From Bradyrhizobium cytisi (GTDB lineage Bacteria; Pseudomonadota; Alphaproteobacteria; Rhizobiales; Xanthobacteraceae): a stretch of DNA of 64,000 nucleotides. The translations under genes and the position numbers were made by a program. The stretch covers positions 1 to 64,000 of the forward strand of contig NZ_VSSR01000001.1 in assembly GCF_008123515.1 (NCBI RefSeq), written 5' to 3'. Shown here piece by piece: positions 36,344 through 44,641 of the stretch. Below the pieces are notes generated by a model. That model did no database searches and had not been told where the DNA came from. It saw only the letters and a list, made by a program, of their open reading frames with translations. Each line of letters opens with the position of its first letter. Position 1 is the first letter of the stretch.

Positions 36344-37177
36344 ATGAGCGAGACCTCCAGCGAGAACCTGCTCGGGACCTATTTGAAAGACCGTCGCACC
36401 CGGCTCGACGCGGCCGCCTTCGGGTTTGGCGGCGGCCGCAGGCGCACGCCGGGGCTGCGGCGCGAGGAGGTGGCGCAGCGGGCCAATATCAGCCCGACCT
36501 GGTACACCTGGTTGGAGCAGGGCCGCGGCGGCGCGCCGTCGGCCGATGTGCTCGACCGGATCGCCCGTGCCCTGATGCTCACCGACGTCGAGCGCGAGCA
36601 TCTGTTCCTGATCGGGCTCGGCCGCCCGCCCGAGGTCCGCTACCAGGCATCTGAAGGCGTCTCGCCGCGGCTTCAACGGGTGCTCGATGCGCTCGAGACC
36701 AGCCCGGCGATTATCAGGACCTTGATCTGGGACGTCGTTGCCTGGAATCGCGCGGCAACATTGGTGCTGACCGATTACGCCAAGCTTCCGCCGGAGCAAC
36801 GCAACATCCTGCGGCTGATCTTCTCCGTGCCTCGCGTGCGCGCCGCGCAGTACGACTGGGAGAGCGTGGCCCGTTTCGTGGTCGCAGCGTTCCGGGCGGA
36901 CGCGGCGCGCGCCGGCGCGGTCTCGCATGTCGCCGACTTCGTCGACGAAATGTGCGGTCTCAGCCCCGACTTCGCGAGGCTGTGGCGCGACAACGACGTC
37001 CGCAGCTATGGCGAGGGCGTCAAGCATCTGCGCCATCCCGTGCTCGGCCCGATCTCGTTCGAATATTCGGCCTTCGCCGTCGACGGCCGGCCCGATCTCG
37101 GCATGGTCGTCTACAACCCAGCAACGCCGGACGATGCCGCGCGCATCAGGGCTGTTCTCGCCAAGCAATCCGACTGA
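36344..37177 (+). CDS. HTH regulator with MmyB-like ligand-binding domain
   Basis: 277 residues. An N-terminal XRE-type helix-turn-helix ([26 protein letters not shown], residues about 36-62, then [14 protein letters not shown]) is followed by the MmyB-like domain with [26 protein letters not shown] and the late [29 protein letters not shown]. Such proteins usually repress a neighbouring dehydrogenase and are relieved by a small, often fatty-acid-like ligand. The paired operator repeats in its promoter fit autorepression and control of the divergent SDR gene. Confidence 0.92.
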   Translation: MSETSSENLLGTYLKDRRTRLDAAAFGFGGGRRRTPGLRREEVAQRANISPTWYTWLEQGRGGAPSADVLDRIARALMLTDVEREHLFLIGLGRPPEVRYQASEGVSPRLQRVLDALETSPAIIRTLIWDVVAWNRAATLVLTDYAKLPPEQRNILRLIFSVPRVRAAQYDWESVARFVVAAFRADAARAGAVSHVADFVDEMCGLSPDFARLWRDNDVRSYGEGVKHLRHPVLGPISFEYSAFAVDGRPDLGMVVYNPATPDDAARIRAVLAKQSD

Positions 37178-37247
37178 CGGATTTCGCGATCTCGCCCGTT
37201 TAACTGGCATCTCTGACGCCGAAGGGGTGGGCGGTATCGTGGGCAAC

Positions 37248-39314
37248 GTGGCTGTGAATCGGATTATGCTGGAGGCGGCAGAGCATTTTGCGGCCGGGCG
37301 GCCGGATCAGGCGGACGTGCTCTGCGCGGAGGTGCTCAAGGTTGAGCCGGATCATGTGCCGGCGCTGCACCTGGCCGCCGTTGCCGCCTTCGTCACCGAC
37401 CGCGCCGCCGACGGCGCCGCGCTGCTCAACCGGGTCTTCAATATCGATCCCGACCATGCGCCGGCGCTGGCCACGCTCGGCGATGCGCTCGCGGTGAAAG
37501 GCGAGCACGCCGGCGCCGTGGCCGCGTTCCAGCGCGCGCTGCGCCGGAAGCCGGACGATGCCGGTCTCCACAACAAGCTCGGCGTGGCGCTTGGCGAACT
37601 CTCGCGCTTCGGCGAAGCCGAGACCTCCTATCGCCGCGCAATCGCGCTCGATGCGCATCTGACGCGCGCGTGCTTCAATCTCGCCGTCGCGCTCGCCGAG
37701 CAGGGACGGCTGATCGAGGCTGAGGAGGCCTATCGCGCCGTGATCGCGCGCGAGCCTGCTTTTCGCGGCGTCTGGCTCAATGTCGGCAACGTCCTTGCGG
37801 ACCAGAACAGGTCGGGCGATGCCAGTGGCCGCCTATCGCCGCGCGCTCCAGCTCGATCCCGACGATGTCGGCCTGATCTGCAATCTTGGCGCGGCGCTCT
37901 ATCGGCAAGGATTGCTCGAAGAGGCCATCGTCCAGTATCGCCGTGCCATCGCGCTCGCGCCCGACGATGTCGCGGCGCTGCGCCTGCTTGGCCTTGTCCT
38001 GCATGAAGCCCGCCATTTGCAGGAGGCCGCCGAGATCTACCGGCAAACATTCGCGCGCGATCCCGCCGATCACATCATCGCCACCAATCTCGGCGCCTGC
38101 CTCTCCGATCTCGGCGCGCTCGACGACGCCATTGCGGCCTGTGAACACGCGCTGCTGCTCAAGTCCGATCACGCGCCGGCCTACACCAATCTCGGCATCA
38201 TCTTCGAGAAGCAGCAGCGCGTCACCGATGCTGTCGCCGCGCATCGCTGCGCGGTTGCGGCCGATCCCTCCTATGCCAAGGGCCACGCCAACCTCGCGGT
38301 CGCGCTGCGCAACGCCGGCGAGATCGACGAGGCGCTCACGGTCTCGGCCCGCGCGGTCGCGCTCGATCCGGAGCAGCCGCTCGCGCAATACAACCGCGCG
38401 CATTTCCTGCTGATGAACGGCCATTTCGCCGAGGGGTTCGACGCCTATCGGTGGCGCCGCAAATGCAAGACGCTGTCGGACGGCGATCCGACTTTCAATG
38501 AGCCGGAATGGCGGGGCGAGCCGCTCGCAGGCCGTACCTTGCTGGTATTCGCCGAATACGGCCTCGGCGATGCCGTGCATTTCGTGCGCTATCTGTCGAT
38601 GGTGACGGGGAAGGGCGGCAAGATCATCCTGCAGGTGCAGCCCGCACTCGCCTCGCTGCTGCGGCAATTGCCTGATGTCACCGTGATTCCGCGCGGCGAG
38701 GCGCTGCCGCCATTCGATCTGCAATTGCCGCTGATGAGCCTGCCGCGCCTGTTCGGCACCACGCTCGACAATCTGCCCGCGGACGTTCCGTATCTGCACC
38801 CCGACCCCGGGAAGCTATCGCGCTGGCGAGCCGTCCTTGGTCGCGAGAGGCGACTGAAGGTCGGCGTGGTCTGGGCCGGCAATCCCGGGCACAAGGGCGA
38901 CGGGCAGCGCTCGCTGTCGGCCGCGGCGGTGTTGCCGCGGCTCGTGATGCCGGGCTTGCAGCTCTACAGCCTGCAAAAGGAGCCGCGCGCGGAAGACGGT
39001 GCGGTGCTGGCGGCGCTCGGCGACGACGTGATCGATCTCGCGCCTGCGCTCGGGGATTTTGCCGACACGGCGGCGGCGGTGGCAGCGCTCGATCTCGTCA
39101 TCGCCGTCGACACCTCGGTTGCGCATCTGGCCGGCGCGCTCGGCCGCCCGGTCTGGATGCTCACGCCATACGCGCTCGACTGGCGCTGGCTGCGCGATCG
39201 CGAGGACAGCCCGTGGTATCCGACCATGCGGCTGTCCGCCAGCGCAAGCCGCGCGAATGGGATGATCCGCTAATGCGTCTGACGGCCGCGCTGGCGGTGT
39301 TAGCTGTTGCGTGA
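37248..39314 (+). pseudogene. TPR protein with heptosyltransferase-like C-terminus, two frameshifts
   Basis: Coding continuity needs two corrections. TPR units ([34 protein letters not shown]) run in one frame until ..NRSGDA, then continue as VAAYRRALQLDPDD in the next frame: one extra base, an A near 37824. The second frame carries more TPRs and a GT9/ADP-heptose-transferase-like domain (FAEYGLGDAVHFVRYL, VGVVWAGNPGHKGD, AVDTSVAHLAGALGRPVWML). After WYPTMRL the expected FRQRKPREWDDPLMRL resumes in the original frame if one base is restored near 39235, ending at a TGA at 39312-39314. Without corrections the first frame stops near 38006 and the second at 39273. The start is uncertain (GTG 37248 or ATG 37266). 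Sequencing error is possible. Confidence 0.8.
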
Positions 39315-39325
39315 TTTATGTCACA
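39310..39325. promoter_or_regulatory. CRP-like dyad at the end of the broken TPR gene
   Basis: The sequence GTGA-TTTATG-TCAC is a perfect CRP-type palindrome core, flanked by C and A. It overlaps the ancestral stop codon of the TPR pseudogene and faces the gap before the amino-acid dehydrogenase gene. No gene is placed to use it obviously, so a role is doubtful. Confidence 0.25.
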
Positions 39326-39657
39326 GATGGAGCTCGGTTGTCTGTGTAATCTATCCATTTTGCGACTCTAGCGTTACGCCCAACAGACATTGAACGACCT
39401 CAATCCCGCGCAGCCCCAACATGCATTGGACTCTTGTCCGGCAAACTTACGGGCTCGTGGCCGGATCTTGCGAGGGCTTCATGAAAATACGCAATTTAGT
39501 TTATGTGCAATCATGGGATGTGCTCATCCCCTCGTCAAGTGCAATTGAAAGCTGCCTATTCTCGTATTGACTGAGAGGAGGTCGGCTCAACGTCTATCTT
39601 ACGGCCAGGGCGCGGTTGTAGCTTTAACCTGCTCGATAAAGTCGGGTCTGTTCGTCC
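39326..39657. other. Gene-free, less GC-rich gap
   Basis: This stretch between the TPR pseudogene and the convergent dehydrogenase gene is clearly poorer in G+C than its surroundings. A 49-codon frame at 39421-39570 has no ribosome site and no recognisable features. A short gggatg-tgct-catccc hairpin is present around 39514-39530. I see no RNA gene or mobile element; it may be residue of a lost gene. Confidence 0.4.
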
Positions 39658-40890
39658 CTAGAACCGCTCCGGCCGGTACGGCGTCGGATCGATCGAGGGC
39701 GTCTCGCCGTTCATCATCTCCGCGAGCAGGCGTCCGGTGGCGGGGCCGAGCGTAAAGCCCTGGTGGCCGTGGCCGAAATTCATCCAGAGGCCGGGGTGGC
39801 GCGGGGCGCGACCGAGCACCGGCACCATGTCCGGTGTGCAGGGGCGGGTGCCGAACCACGGCTCCGGTTCGGCGCGCTTGCCGAGATCGATCAGCTCGCG
39901 CGCCGAGGCTTCGGCGCTGGCGAGCTGCACCGGCGTTGCCAGTGCATCCGGGCCGGTCAACTCCGCACCGGTGGTGATGCGGATGCCCTTGGCCATCGGC
40001 CCCATGGCATAGCCGCTGCCCTTGTCGACCAGCGGCAGATCGAGCGAGGCGCCGCCGCTGTAATGCATGTGGTAGCCGCGCTTGCGCACCAGCGGAATCC
40101 GGTAGCCGAACTTGTGCAGGAGATCCGGCGACCACGGCCCGAGCGTCACGACGGCGTTGGCGGCATCGATGCGGCCATTGTCGGTGTCGACCGACCATCC
40201 GGTCGCGGTCTGCTGCAGCGACTGCGCATCGCCGAGCACGATGGTGCCGCCGAGCCGCTCGAACAGATCGGCATAGGCCGTGACCAGGGCGCCGGGGTCG
40301 GACACGGTCCAGGTATCGAGCCAATGGATCGCGCCGGGGAGATCGTCGCGCAGAATCGGCTCGGCCTTGGTCAGCTCGCTGCCCGAGAGCACGCGAAAAT
40401 TCACGCCGAACTCGCGGCGATCTGCTTCCGCGGCCTTGATTGAATCGTCGAGCGCGGCGGCGTCGCGAAACAGCGCGCGATAGCCGGCGCGGCGGATCAG
40501 ATTGTCGGCATGGGCCTCGCGGATGAGGATGTCGTGCTCGGGCGTCGCATAGGCGATCAGCTGCGCCCAGGCGGCGATCGCCTCGCGATGCCGCTTCGGC
40601 GCCGAATGCCACCAATAGCGGAGCAGGGGCTCGACGTGGCGATGCAGCGAGGACAAGCTGTAGCGCACGTCGTTGGTGCGGCCGGTCGCGATCTTCACGA
40701 GCGAGGCGAGATCGCGCGGCATCGGATAGGGCCGTACCGCTTCCGCCTGGATCATCCCGGCATTGCCGTAGCTGGTCTCGCGGCCGGGCTCCCTGCGGTC
40801 GACCAGCGTGACGGTCCAGCCGCGTTGCCTCAGATGCAAGGCGGCGCCGACGCCCACCATGCCGCCGCCGAGAATGATTGCGCTTTGCAT
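39658..40890 (-). CDS. FAD-dependent D-amino-acid dehydrogenase-like oxidoreductase
   Basis: 410 residues of the DAO/DadA superfamily. The N-terminal dinucleotide-binding motif is AIILGGGMVGVGAALHLRQRGWTVTLVDRR, followed by ETSYGNAGMIQ as in DadA. The C-terminal part has RPCTPDMVPVLGRAPRHPGLWMNFGHGHQGFTLGPATGRLLAE. It probably oxidises a D-amino acid or similar amine at the membrane face, with electrons to the quinone pool. It starts at 40890 (MQSAIILGGG). With the MFS and amidase genes upstream it forms a catabolic operon. The exact substrate is unknown. Confidence 0.87.
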   Translation of the reverse strand: MQSAIILGGGMVGVGAALHLRQRGWTVTLVDRREPGRETSYGNAGMIQAEAVRPYPMPRDLASLVKIATGRTNDVRYSLSSLHRHVEPLLRYWWHSAPKRHREAIAAWAQLIAYATPEHDILIREAHADNLIRRAGYRALFRDAAALDDSIKAAEADRREFGVNFRVLSGSELTKAEPILRDDLPGAIHWLDTWTVSDPGALVTAYADLFERLGGTIVLGDAQSLQQTATGWSVDTDNGRIDAANAVVTLGPWSPDLLHKFGYRIPLVRKRGYHMHYSGGASLDLPLVDKGSGYAMGPMAKGIRITTGAELTGPDALATPVQLASAEASARELIDLGKRAEPEPWFGTRPCTPDMVPVLGRAPRHPGLWMNFGHGHQGFTLGPATGRLLAEMMNGETPSIDPTPYRPERF

Positions 40891-40906
40891 CGGCAGAACT
40901 CTCCTG

Positions 40907-42133
40907 TCAGGCTGGCTTCGGCGCAAGCTTGGGCTGCGCCGTGTTGATGGTCGTGGCGACGACGACCGACAGCGCCGTCATCGCCACCAGGAAGCCGAAG
41001 GCGGCATCGAACGATCCGGTTCCGGTCACGATGAAGCCTATCGCCGCCGGTGCGACGAAGCCTGCACTCTGGCCGCCGAGATTGACCATGCCGACGCCCG
41101 ATCCGATCTGGTCGTCGCGGAGCAGTTTGGTCGGGAGCGCAATCACAGCGGCCAGCACGAAGGATTTGAAGAAGTAGACCAGCGACTGATAGGCGATCAG
41201 CACCGTGATCGTCTCCGCCTTGTACATGGCGTAGAGGAAGATGCCGGTCAACGCGGAGCTGCCGATCAGCAGATATTTTTCCCGCTCGGCAAAGAACGTG
41301 GTCATGACCCAGCCGCCGATCGCCGTCGCGAATGTCGCCATCACGAACGGGATCGGCGCCACCACGCCGACGGTCTTGAGGTCGAGCCCGCGTTGCTGCA
41401 GCAGATAGAGCGGCATCCAGGAATCCAGGCCCTTGTTGACGCAACTGAGGCCGAACCACACGACCATCAGCTGCCACAGCAGCGGATTCCTCATGAGCTC
41501 GCGCATCGGCGCGCGCTGTTCGGCCTTTGCCGATGGGCCCGTAGCCGCTTTGTCCGGGCGTCCGAGATACGGGACGAAGACGAAATAGATCACCGCGAAG
41601 ACGATGCCGGCGATGCCGATCGCGTTGAAGGCGTGGCGCCAGCCGAGCCAGACGATCAACGGCGCCATGATCAGCGGTGCGACCATGCTGCCGGCATAGT
41701 TCGACGACAGCAGCAGCGCCGACATTTTGGGCCGGCTGTCCCTCTTGAATACCTCGGCGATGGCGCGAATGCTTGCCGGCGGAAAGCCGCCCTCGGCGAT
41801 GCCGAAGACGAAGCGGATCGCGATCAGCGAGGTCAGCGACCAGGCGAGACGGGTGAAGGCCGTGAACAGCGACCACATCACGATGGTGACGATCACCACA
41901 TATTTCGAGCCGAAGCGGTCGGAGAGCCATCCGCCCGGCACCTGCATCGCGGCGTAGCCTAAGAAGAACGCGCTGATGACGATGCCGAGATCGGCAGCCT
42001 GGAGATTGAAGTCCTTGCCGATCTGCGCCAGCGCCAGCGAGATCGCGGCGCGGTCGATGTAGGAGATGCAGTAGGCCACATAGAGCAGGACGAAGGCGAC
42101 GATGCCGGTCTTGCGGTTCGACAATTCGGCCAT
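40907..42133 (-). CDS. MFS transporter, anion:cation symporter-like
   Basis: 408 residues with twelve hydrophobic segments. The first helix is followed by SYIDRAAISLALAQIGKDF, then the loop GGWLSDRFGSKYVV between helices 2 and 3, as in the ACS family that imports organic anions such as hexuronates, phthalate or peptide-like acids. It lies 17 bases before the FAD oxidoreductase gene and 50 bases after the amidase gene, so it is the likely uptake system of that pathway. Confidence 0.88.
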   Translation of the reverse strand: MAELSNRKTGIVAFVLLYVAYCISYIDRAAISLALAQIGKDFNLQAADLGIVISAFFLGYAAMQVPGGWLSDRFGSKYVVIVTIVMWSLFTAFTRLAWSLTSLIAIRFVFGIAEGGFPPASIRAIAEVFKRDSRPKMSALLLSSNYAGSMVAPLIMAPLIVWLGWRHAFNAIGIAGIVFAVIYFVFVPYLGRPDKAATGPSAKAEQRAPMRELMRNPLLWQLMVVWFGLSCVNKGLDSWMPLYLLQQRGLDLKTVGVVAPIPFVMATFATAIGGWVMTTFFAEREKYLLIGSSALTGIFLYAMYKAETITVLIAYQSLVYFFKSFVLAAVIALPTKLLRDDQIGSGVGMVNLGGQSAGFVAPAAIGFIVTGTGSFDAAFGFLVAMTALSVVVATTINTAQPKLAPKPA

Positions 42134-42183
42134 GCTGATCTCCGCTTTGCCGGCGACCCGGCGGGCTTGCCTGTTTGCTTGGT

Positions 42184-43680
42184 CTATTCCCAGGTGAGGA
42201 AGCCGGGCGCGGACGCCAGCGGCGGCGCCGTCGCAAGTCGCGCCAGGTCAGGCACCGGCCGGCACAATTGCGCATCGCCCGCGAACGCGGCCTCCAGGCT
42301 TGCGGCAATGGCGAGCACGATGGCATCGCCACCGCGCGGGCCAACGATCTGCAGGCCGAAGGGCAAGCCGGCTTCATCGACGCCGAGCGGAATGCTGATC
42401 GCGGGATGGCCGGGAAGCGTGACGGCATAGGCGAGCGCGAGCCAGTGGAAGTAGGATTTCGTAGGCGCCCCGTCGATCTCGGCGGGATAAAGCTCCGACC
42501 ACGGCCGCGGACTGAGCGTGATCGTCGGGCTGATCAGTACGTCGCAGGTCTCGAAGAAGCTTTGATAGGCACGATAGATCCGCGTTTGCGTCGTCGCGGC
42601 ACGACCGTGATCTTCGAGCGTGTAGCTCAGGCCTTCCTCGACATTGGCGCGGACATTGGGGCCGAGCATCTCGGGCCGCTCTTTGTAGTTCTTGCCGTGC
42701 ATCGCCAGGAACAGGCCGGCGCGCAGCACGGCGAAGGCGTCGTCTGCGCCGGTGCAGTCCGGCGTCGCCTCTCGGCTTTCGGCGAACAGCGGCGCAAGCC
42801 TCTTCACGCGATCGCGGAACACGCGGCGGATGGCTTGCTCGGTCGGTGCGAAGCCGAAGTCTTCGGTGAAGGCAAGGCGCAGCTTGCCAAGCTCCGCGGG
42901 GCGCGGCGCGGACCAGCGCTCGGCGCGCCCGCGCAGGGGCTCGCCGGAAAGCGTGTAGGCGAGCGGATCGCGGGCATCATCGCTCGCCATCACCGACAGC
43001 ATTAGCGCGGTATCGGCGACGCTGCGGGCCATCGGTCCGTCGGTCGACAGATTGGACCAGCCGAAGGCGCGCTTTTCGCTCGCCACGAGGCCGTAGGAGG
43101 GACGCATGCCGACGATACCGGCATAGCCCGCGGGATTGCGCAGGGATCCCCCGGTGTCGGAGCCCGAGGCGAGCGGTGCCATGCCGCAGGCGAGCGCGAC
43201 CGCCGATCCGCCGGAGGAGCCGGCCGCCGAGCGCATGGGATCGAAGGGATTGCCGGTCGCACCGAAGACGGGATTGCGGGTGTTGCCGCCCGCCGCCCAT
43301 TCCGGCGTATTGGTCTTGCCGAAGATGATGGCGCCCGCCGCACGCAGCCGCGCGATCGAGCCCTGGTCGGCGGCAGGGACATTGTCGCGCAACAGGGGAC
43401 TGCCGTAGGTCGAGCGCATTCCGGCGGTGTCTTGCGTATCCTTGATCAGGACGGGGAGCCCGTGCAGCGCGCCATGATCCTCGCCGCGCAGGATCGCGGC
43501 CTCAGCCTTCTTCGCGGCGGCACGTGCACCCGGCTCGTCGAGCGTCACGACCGCATTGACGGCGGCATTGATGGCGCCGATGCGGGACAGGCAGGCGTCG
43601 AGCAGCTCGACAGGCGAGATCGCCCGTGCGGTCAGCAGACGGCGCAGCTCGACGGCACTCGTGTCGCAAAGTTCGGACAA
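42184..43680 (-). CDS. Amidase (amidase signature family)
   Basis: 498 residues. The catalytic Ser-cisSer-Lys triad is visible: Lys in LPVLIKDTQDTAGM, the glycine-serine-rich stretch AAGSSGGSAVALACGMAPLASGSDTGGSLRNPA with both serines, then GYAGIVGMRPSYG. It hydrolyses a carboxamide or N-acyl bond in the cytoplasm. As first gene of the operon with the MFS carrier and amino-acid dehydrogenase it would release an amino acid or amine that the dehydrogenase oxidises; the specific substrate is inferred only in outline. Confidence 0.92.
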   Translation of the reverse strand: MSELCDTSAVELRRLLTARAISPVELLDACLSRIGAINAAVNAVVTLDEPGARAAAKKAEAAILRGEDHGALHGLPVLIKDTQDTAGMRSTYGSPLLRDNVPAADQGSIARLRAAGAIIFGKTNTPEWAAGGNTRNPVFGATGNPFDPMRSAAGSSGGSAVALACGMAPLASGSDTGGSLRNPAGYAGIVGMRPSYGLVASEKRAFGWSNLSTDGPMARSVADTALMLSVMASDDARDPLAYTLSGEPLRGRAERWSAPRPAELGKLRLAFTEDFGFAPTEQAIRRVFRDRVKRLAPLFAESREATPDCTGADDAFAVLRAGLFLAMHGKNYKERPEMLGPNVRANVEEGLSYTLEDHGRAATTQTRIYRAYQSFFETCDVLISPTITLSPRPWSELYPAEIDGAPTKSYFHWLALAYAVTLPGHPAISIPLGVDEAGLPFGLQIVGPRGGDAIVLAIAASLEAAFAGDAQLCRPVPDLARLATAPPLASAPGFLTWE

Positions 43681-43843
43681 CGCCAGGCCCTTTCAAATTG
43701 TGAAAACGATTTAGCATATCGGAAACCGCGTTCAACGCACCAATATTCGCCAAATCGGGGCAATTCATGCACAAATCCTGGCTTGTGTGCCCGGGAGGCC
43801 ACCCTGGAGAGGTATTGTGCGGCGGATCACGCCGAAAAGATTA

Positions 43844-43855
43844 GGCCGATCGGCC
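43844..43855. promoter_or_regulatory. Operator-like dyad upstream of the XRE-cupin gene
   Basis: ggccgatcggcc is a perfect 12-base palindrome 35 bases before the regulator start in the 210-base gap shared with the amidase operon. The regulator is the obvious candidate to bind it, but no second copy was found near the amidase start. Confidence 0.3.
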
Positions 43856-43890
43856 AATATTTTTTCCCGGCAGCGTGATAGACATACCGC

Positions 43891-44574
43891 ATGAGCGAGA
43901 TCACGACGCCCGAAGGTGCCAACTCCCAGCTCGGCCAATGCCTCAAGGCGGCGCGCCAGGCGCGCGGCCTGACGCTCAAGCAGGTGGCGGAGCGAACGGG
44001 CATGGCGCTGTCGACCCTGTCGAAGGTCGAGAATGGCCTGATGTCGCTGACCTACGACAAGCTGCTCCAGCTTACCTCCGGCTTGAAGATGGAGATCGCG
44101 GAGCTGTTCAATCCGGCGGTCGCAGCGCCTACGCAAGGCAGGCCGGTCACCGCGCGGCGGAGCATCAGCCGGGCCGGGCAGGGGCAGCTGATCGCCACGA
44201 AATTCTACACCTACACCTATCAATGCACCGACCTGATCGGCAAGCGCATGGTGCCGATCGTGGCCGAGGTCCGCGCGCGCTCGCTGGACGAATTCGGTCC
44301 GCTGCTGCGCCATGCCGGCGAAGAGTATTTTCTGGTGACGAGCGGACGCGTCGCGGTTCACACCGAGTTCTACGCGCCGGAGATCCTTGGCGAGGGCGAC
44401 GGCATCTATCTCGATAGCACCATGGGCCACGCCTATCTCAACGCCGGCGAGGCACCGTCCGCCAAGGGCGTCTGTCTCTGCACCAGCGAGGCGCCTGATC
44501 TCTACGACCAGCTTCGCCAGATCGCTTCGCGCGAGGTGGCGCCGCTCGGTGACGACGAACTGCCGCCGCCGTAA
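43891..44574 (+). CDS. XRE-family regulator with cupin domain
   Basis: 227 residues. Helix-turn-helix at residues about 15-70 (LGQCLKAARQARGLTLKQVAERTGMALSTLSKVENG) and a C-terminal cupin at about 130-205 (LRHAGEEYFLVTSGRVAVHTEFYAPEILGEGDGIYLDSTMGHAYLNAG), the usual two-domain layout in which the cupin senses a metabolite. Divergent from the amidase-MFS-dehydrogenase operon, which it probably represses or activates. A bidirectional terminator separates it from rne. Confidence 0.92.
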   Translation: MSEITTPEGANSQLGQCLKAARQARGLTLKQVAERTGMALSTLSKVENGLMSLTYDKLLQLTSGLKMEIAELFNPAVAAPTQGRPVTARRSISRAGQGQLIATKFYTYTYQCTDLIGKRMVPIVAEVRARSLDEFGPLLRHAGEEYFLVTSGRVAVHTEFYAPEILGEGDGIYLDSTMGHAYLNAGEAPSAKGVCLCTSEAPDLYDQLRQIASREVAPLGDDELPPP

Positions 44575-44595
44575 CCTTCAGGCGAGGCGTGAAAT

Positions 44596-44624
44596 GAAAA
44601 ACGCCCGGCCAGGCCGGGCGTTTT
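44596..44624. terminator. Bidirectional intrinsic terminator
   Basis: A perfect 14-base stem aaaaacgcccggcc/ggccgggcgttttt is joined by a single base at its centre. A and T tracts on the two sides let it end both the XRE-cupin transcript (+) and the rne transcript (-). Confidence 0.9.
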
Positions 44625-44641
44625 TTATTCGGACGCTGGCT

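Noticed and set aside
39421..39570. 49-codon plus-strand frame
   Set aside because: No ribosome site, no hydrophobic or family pattern; not supported as a gene.
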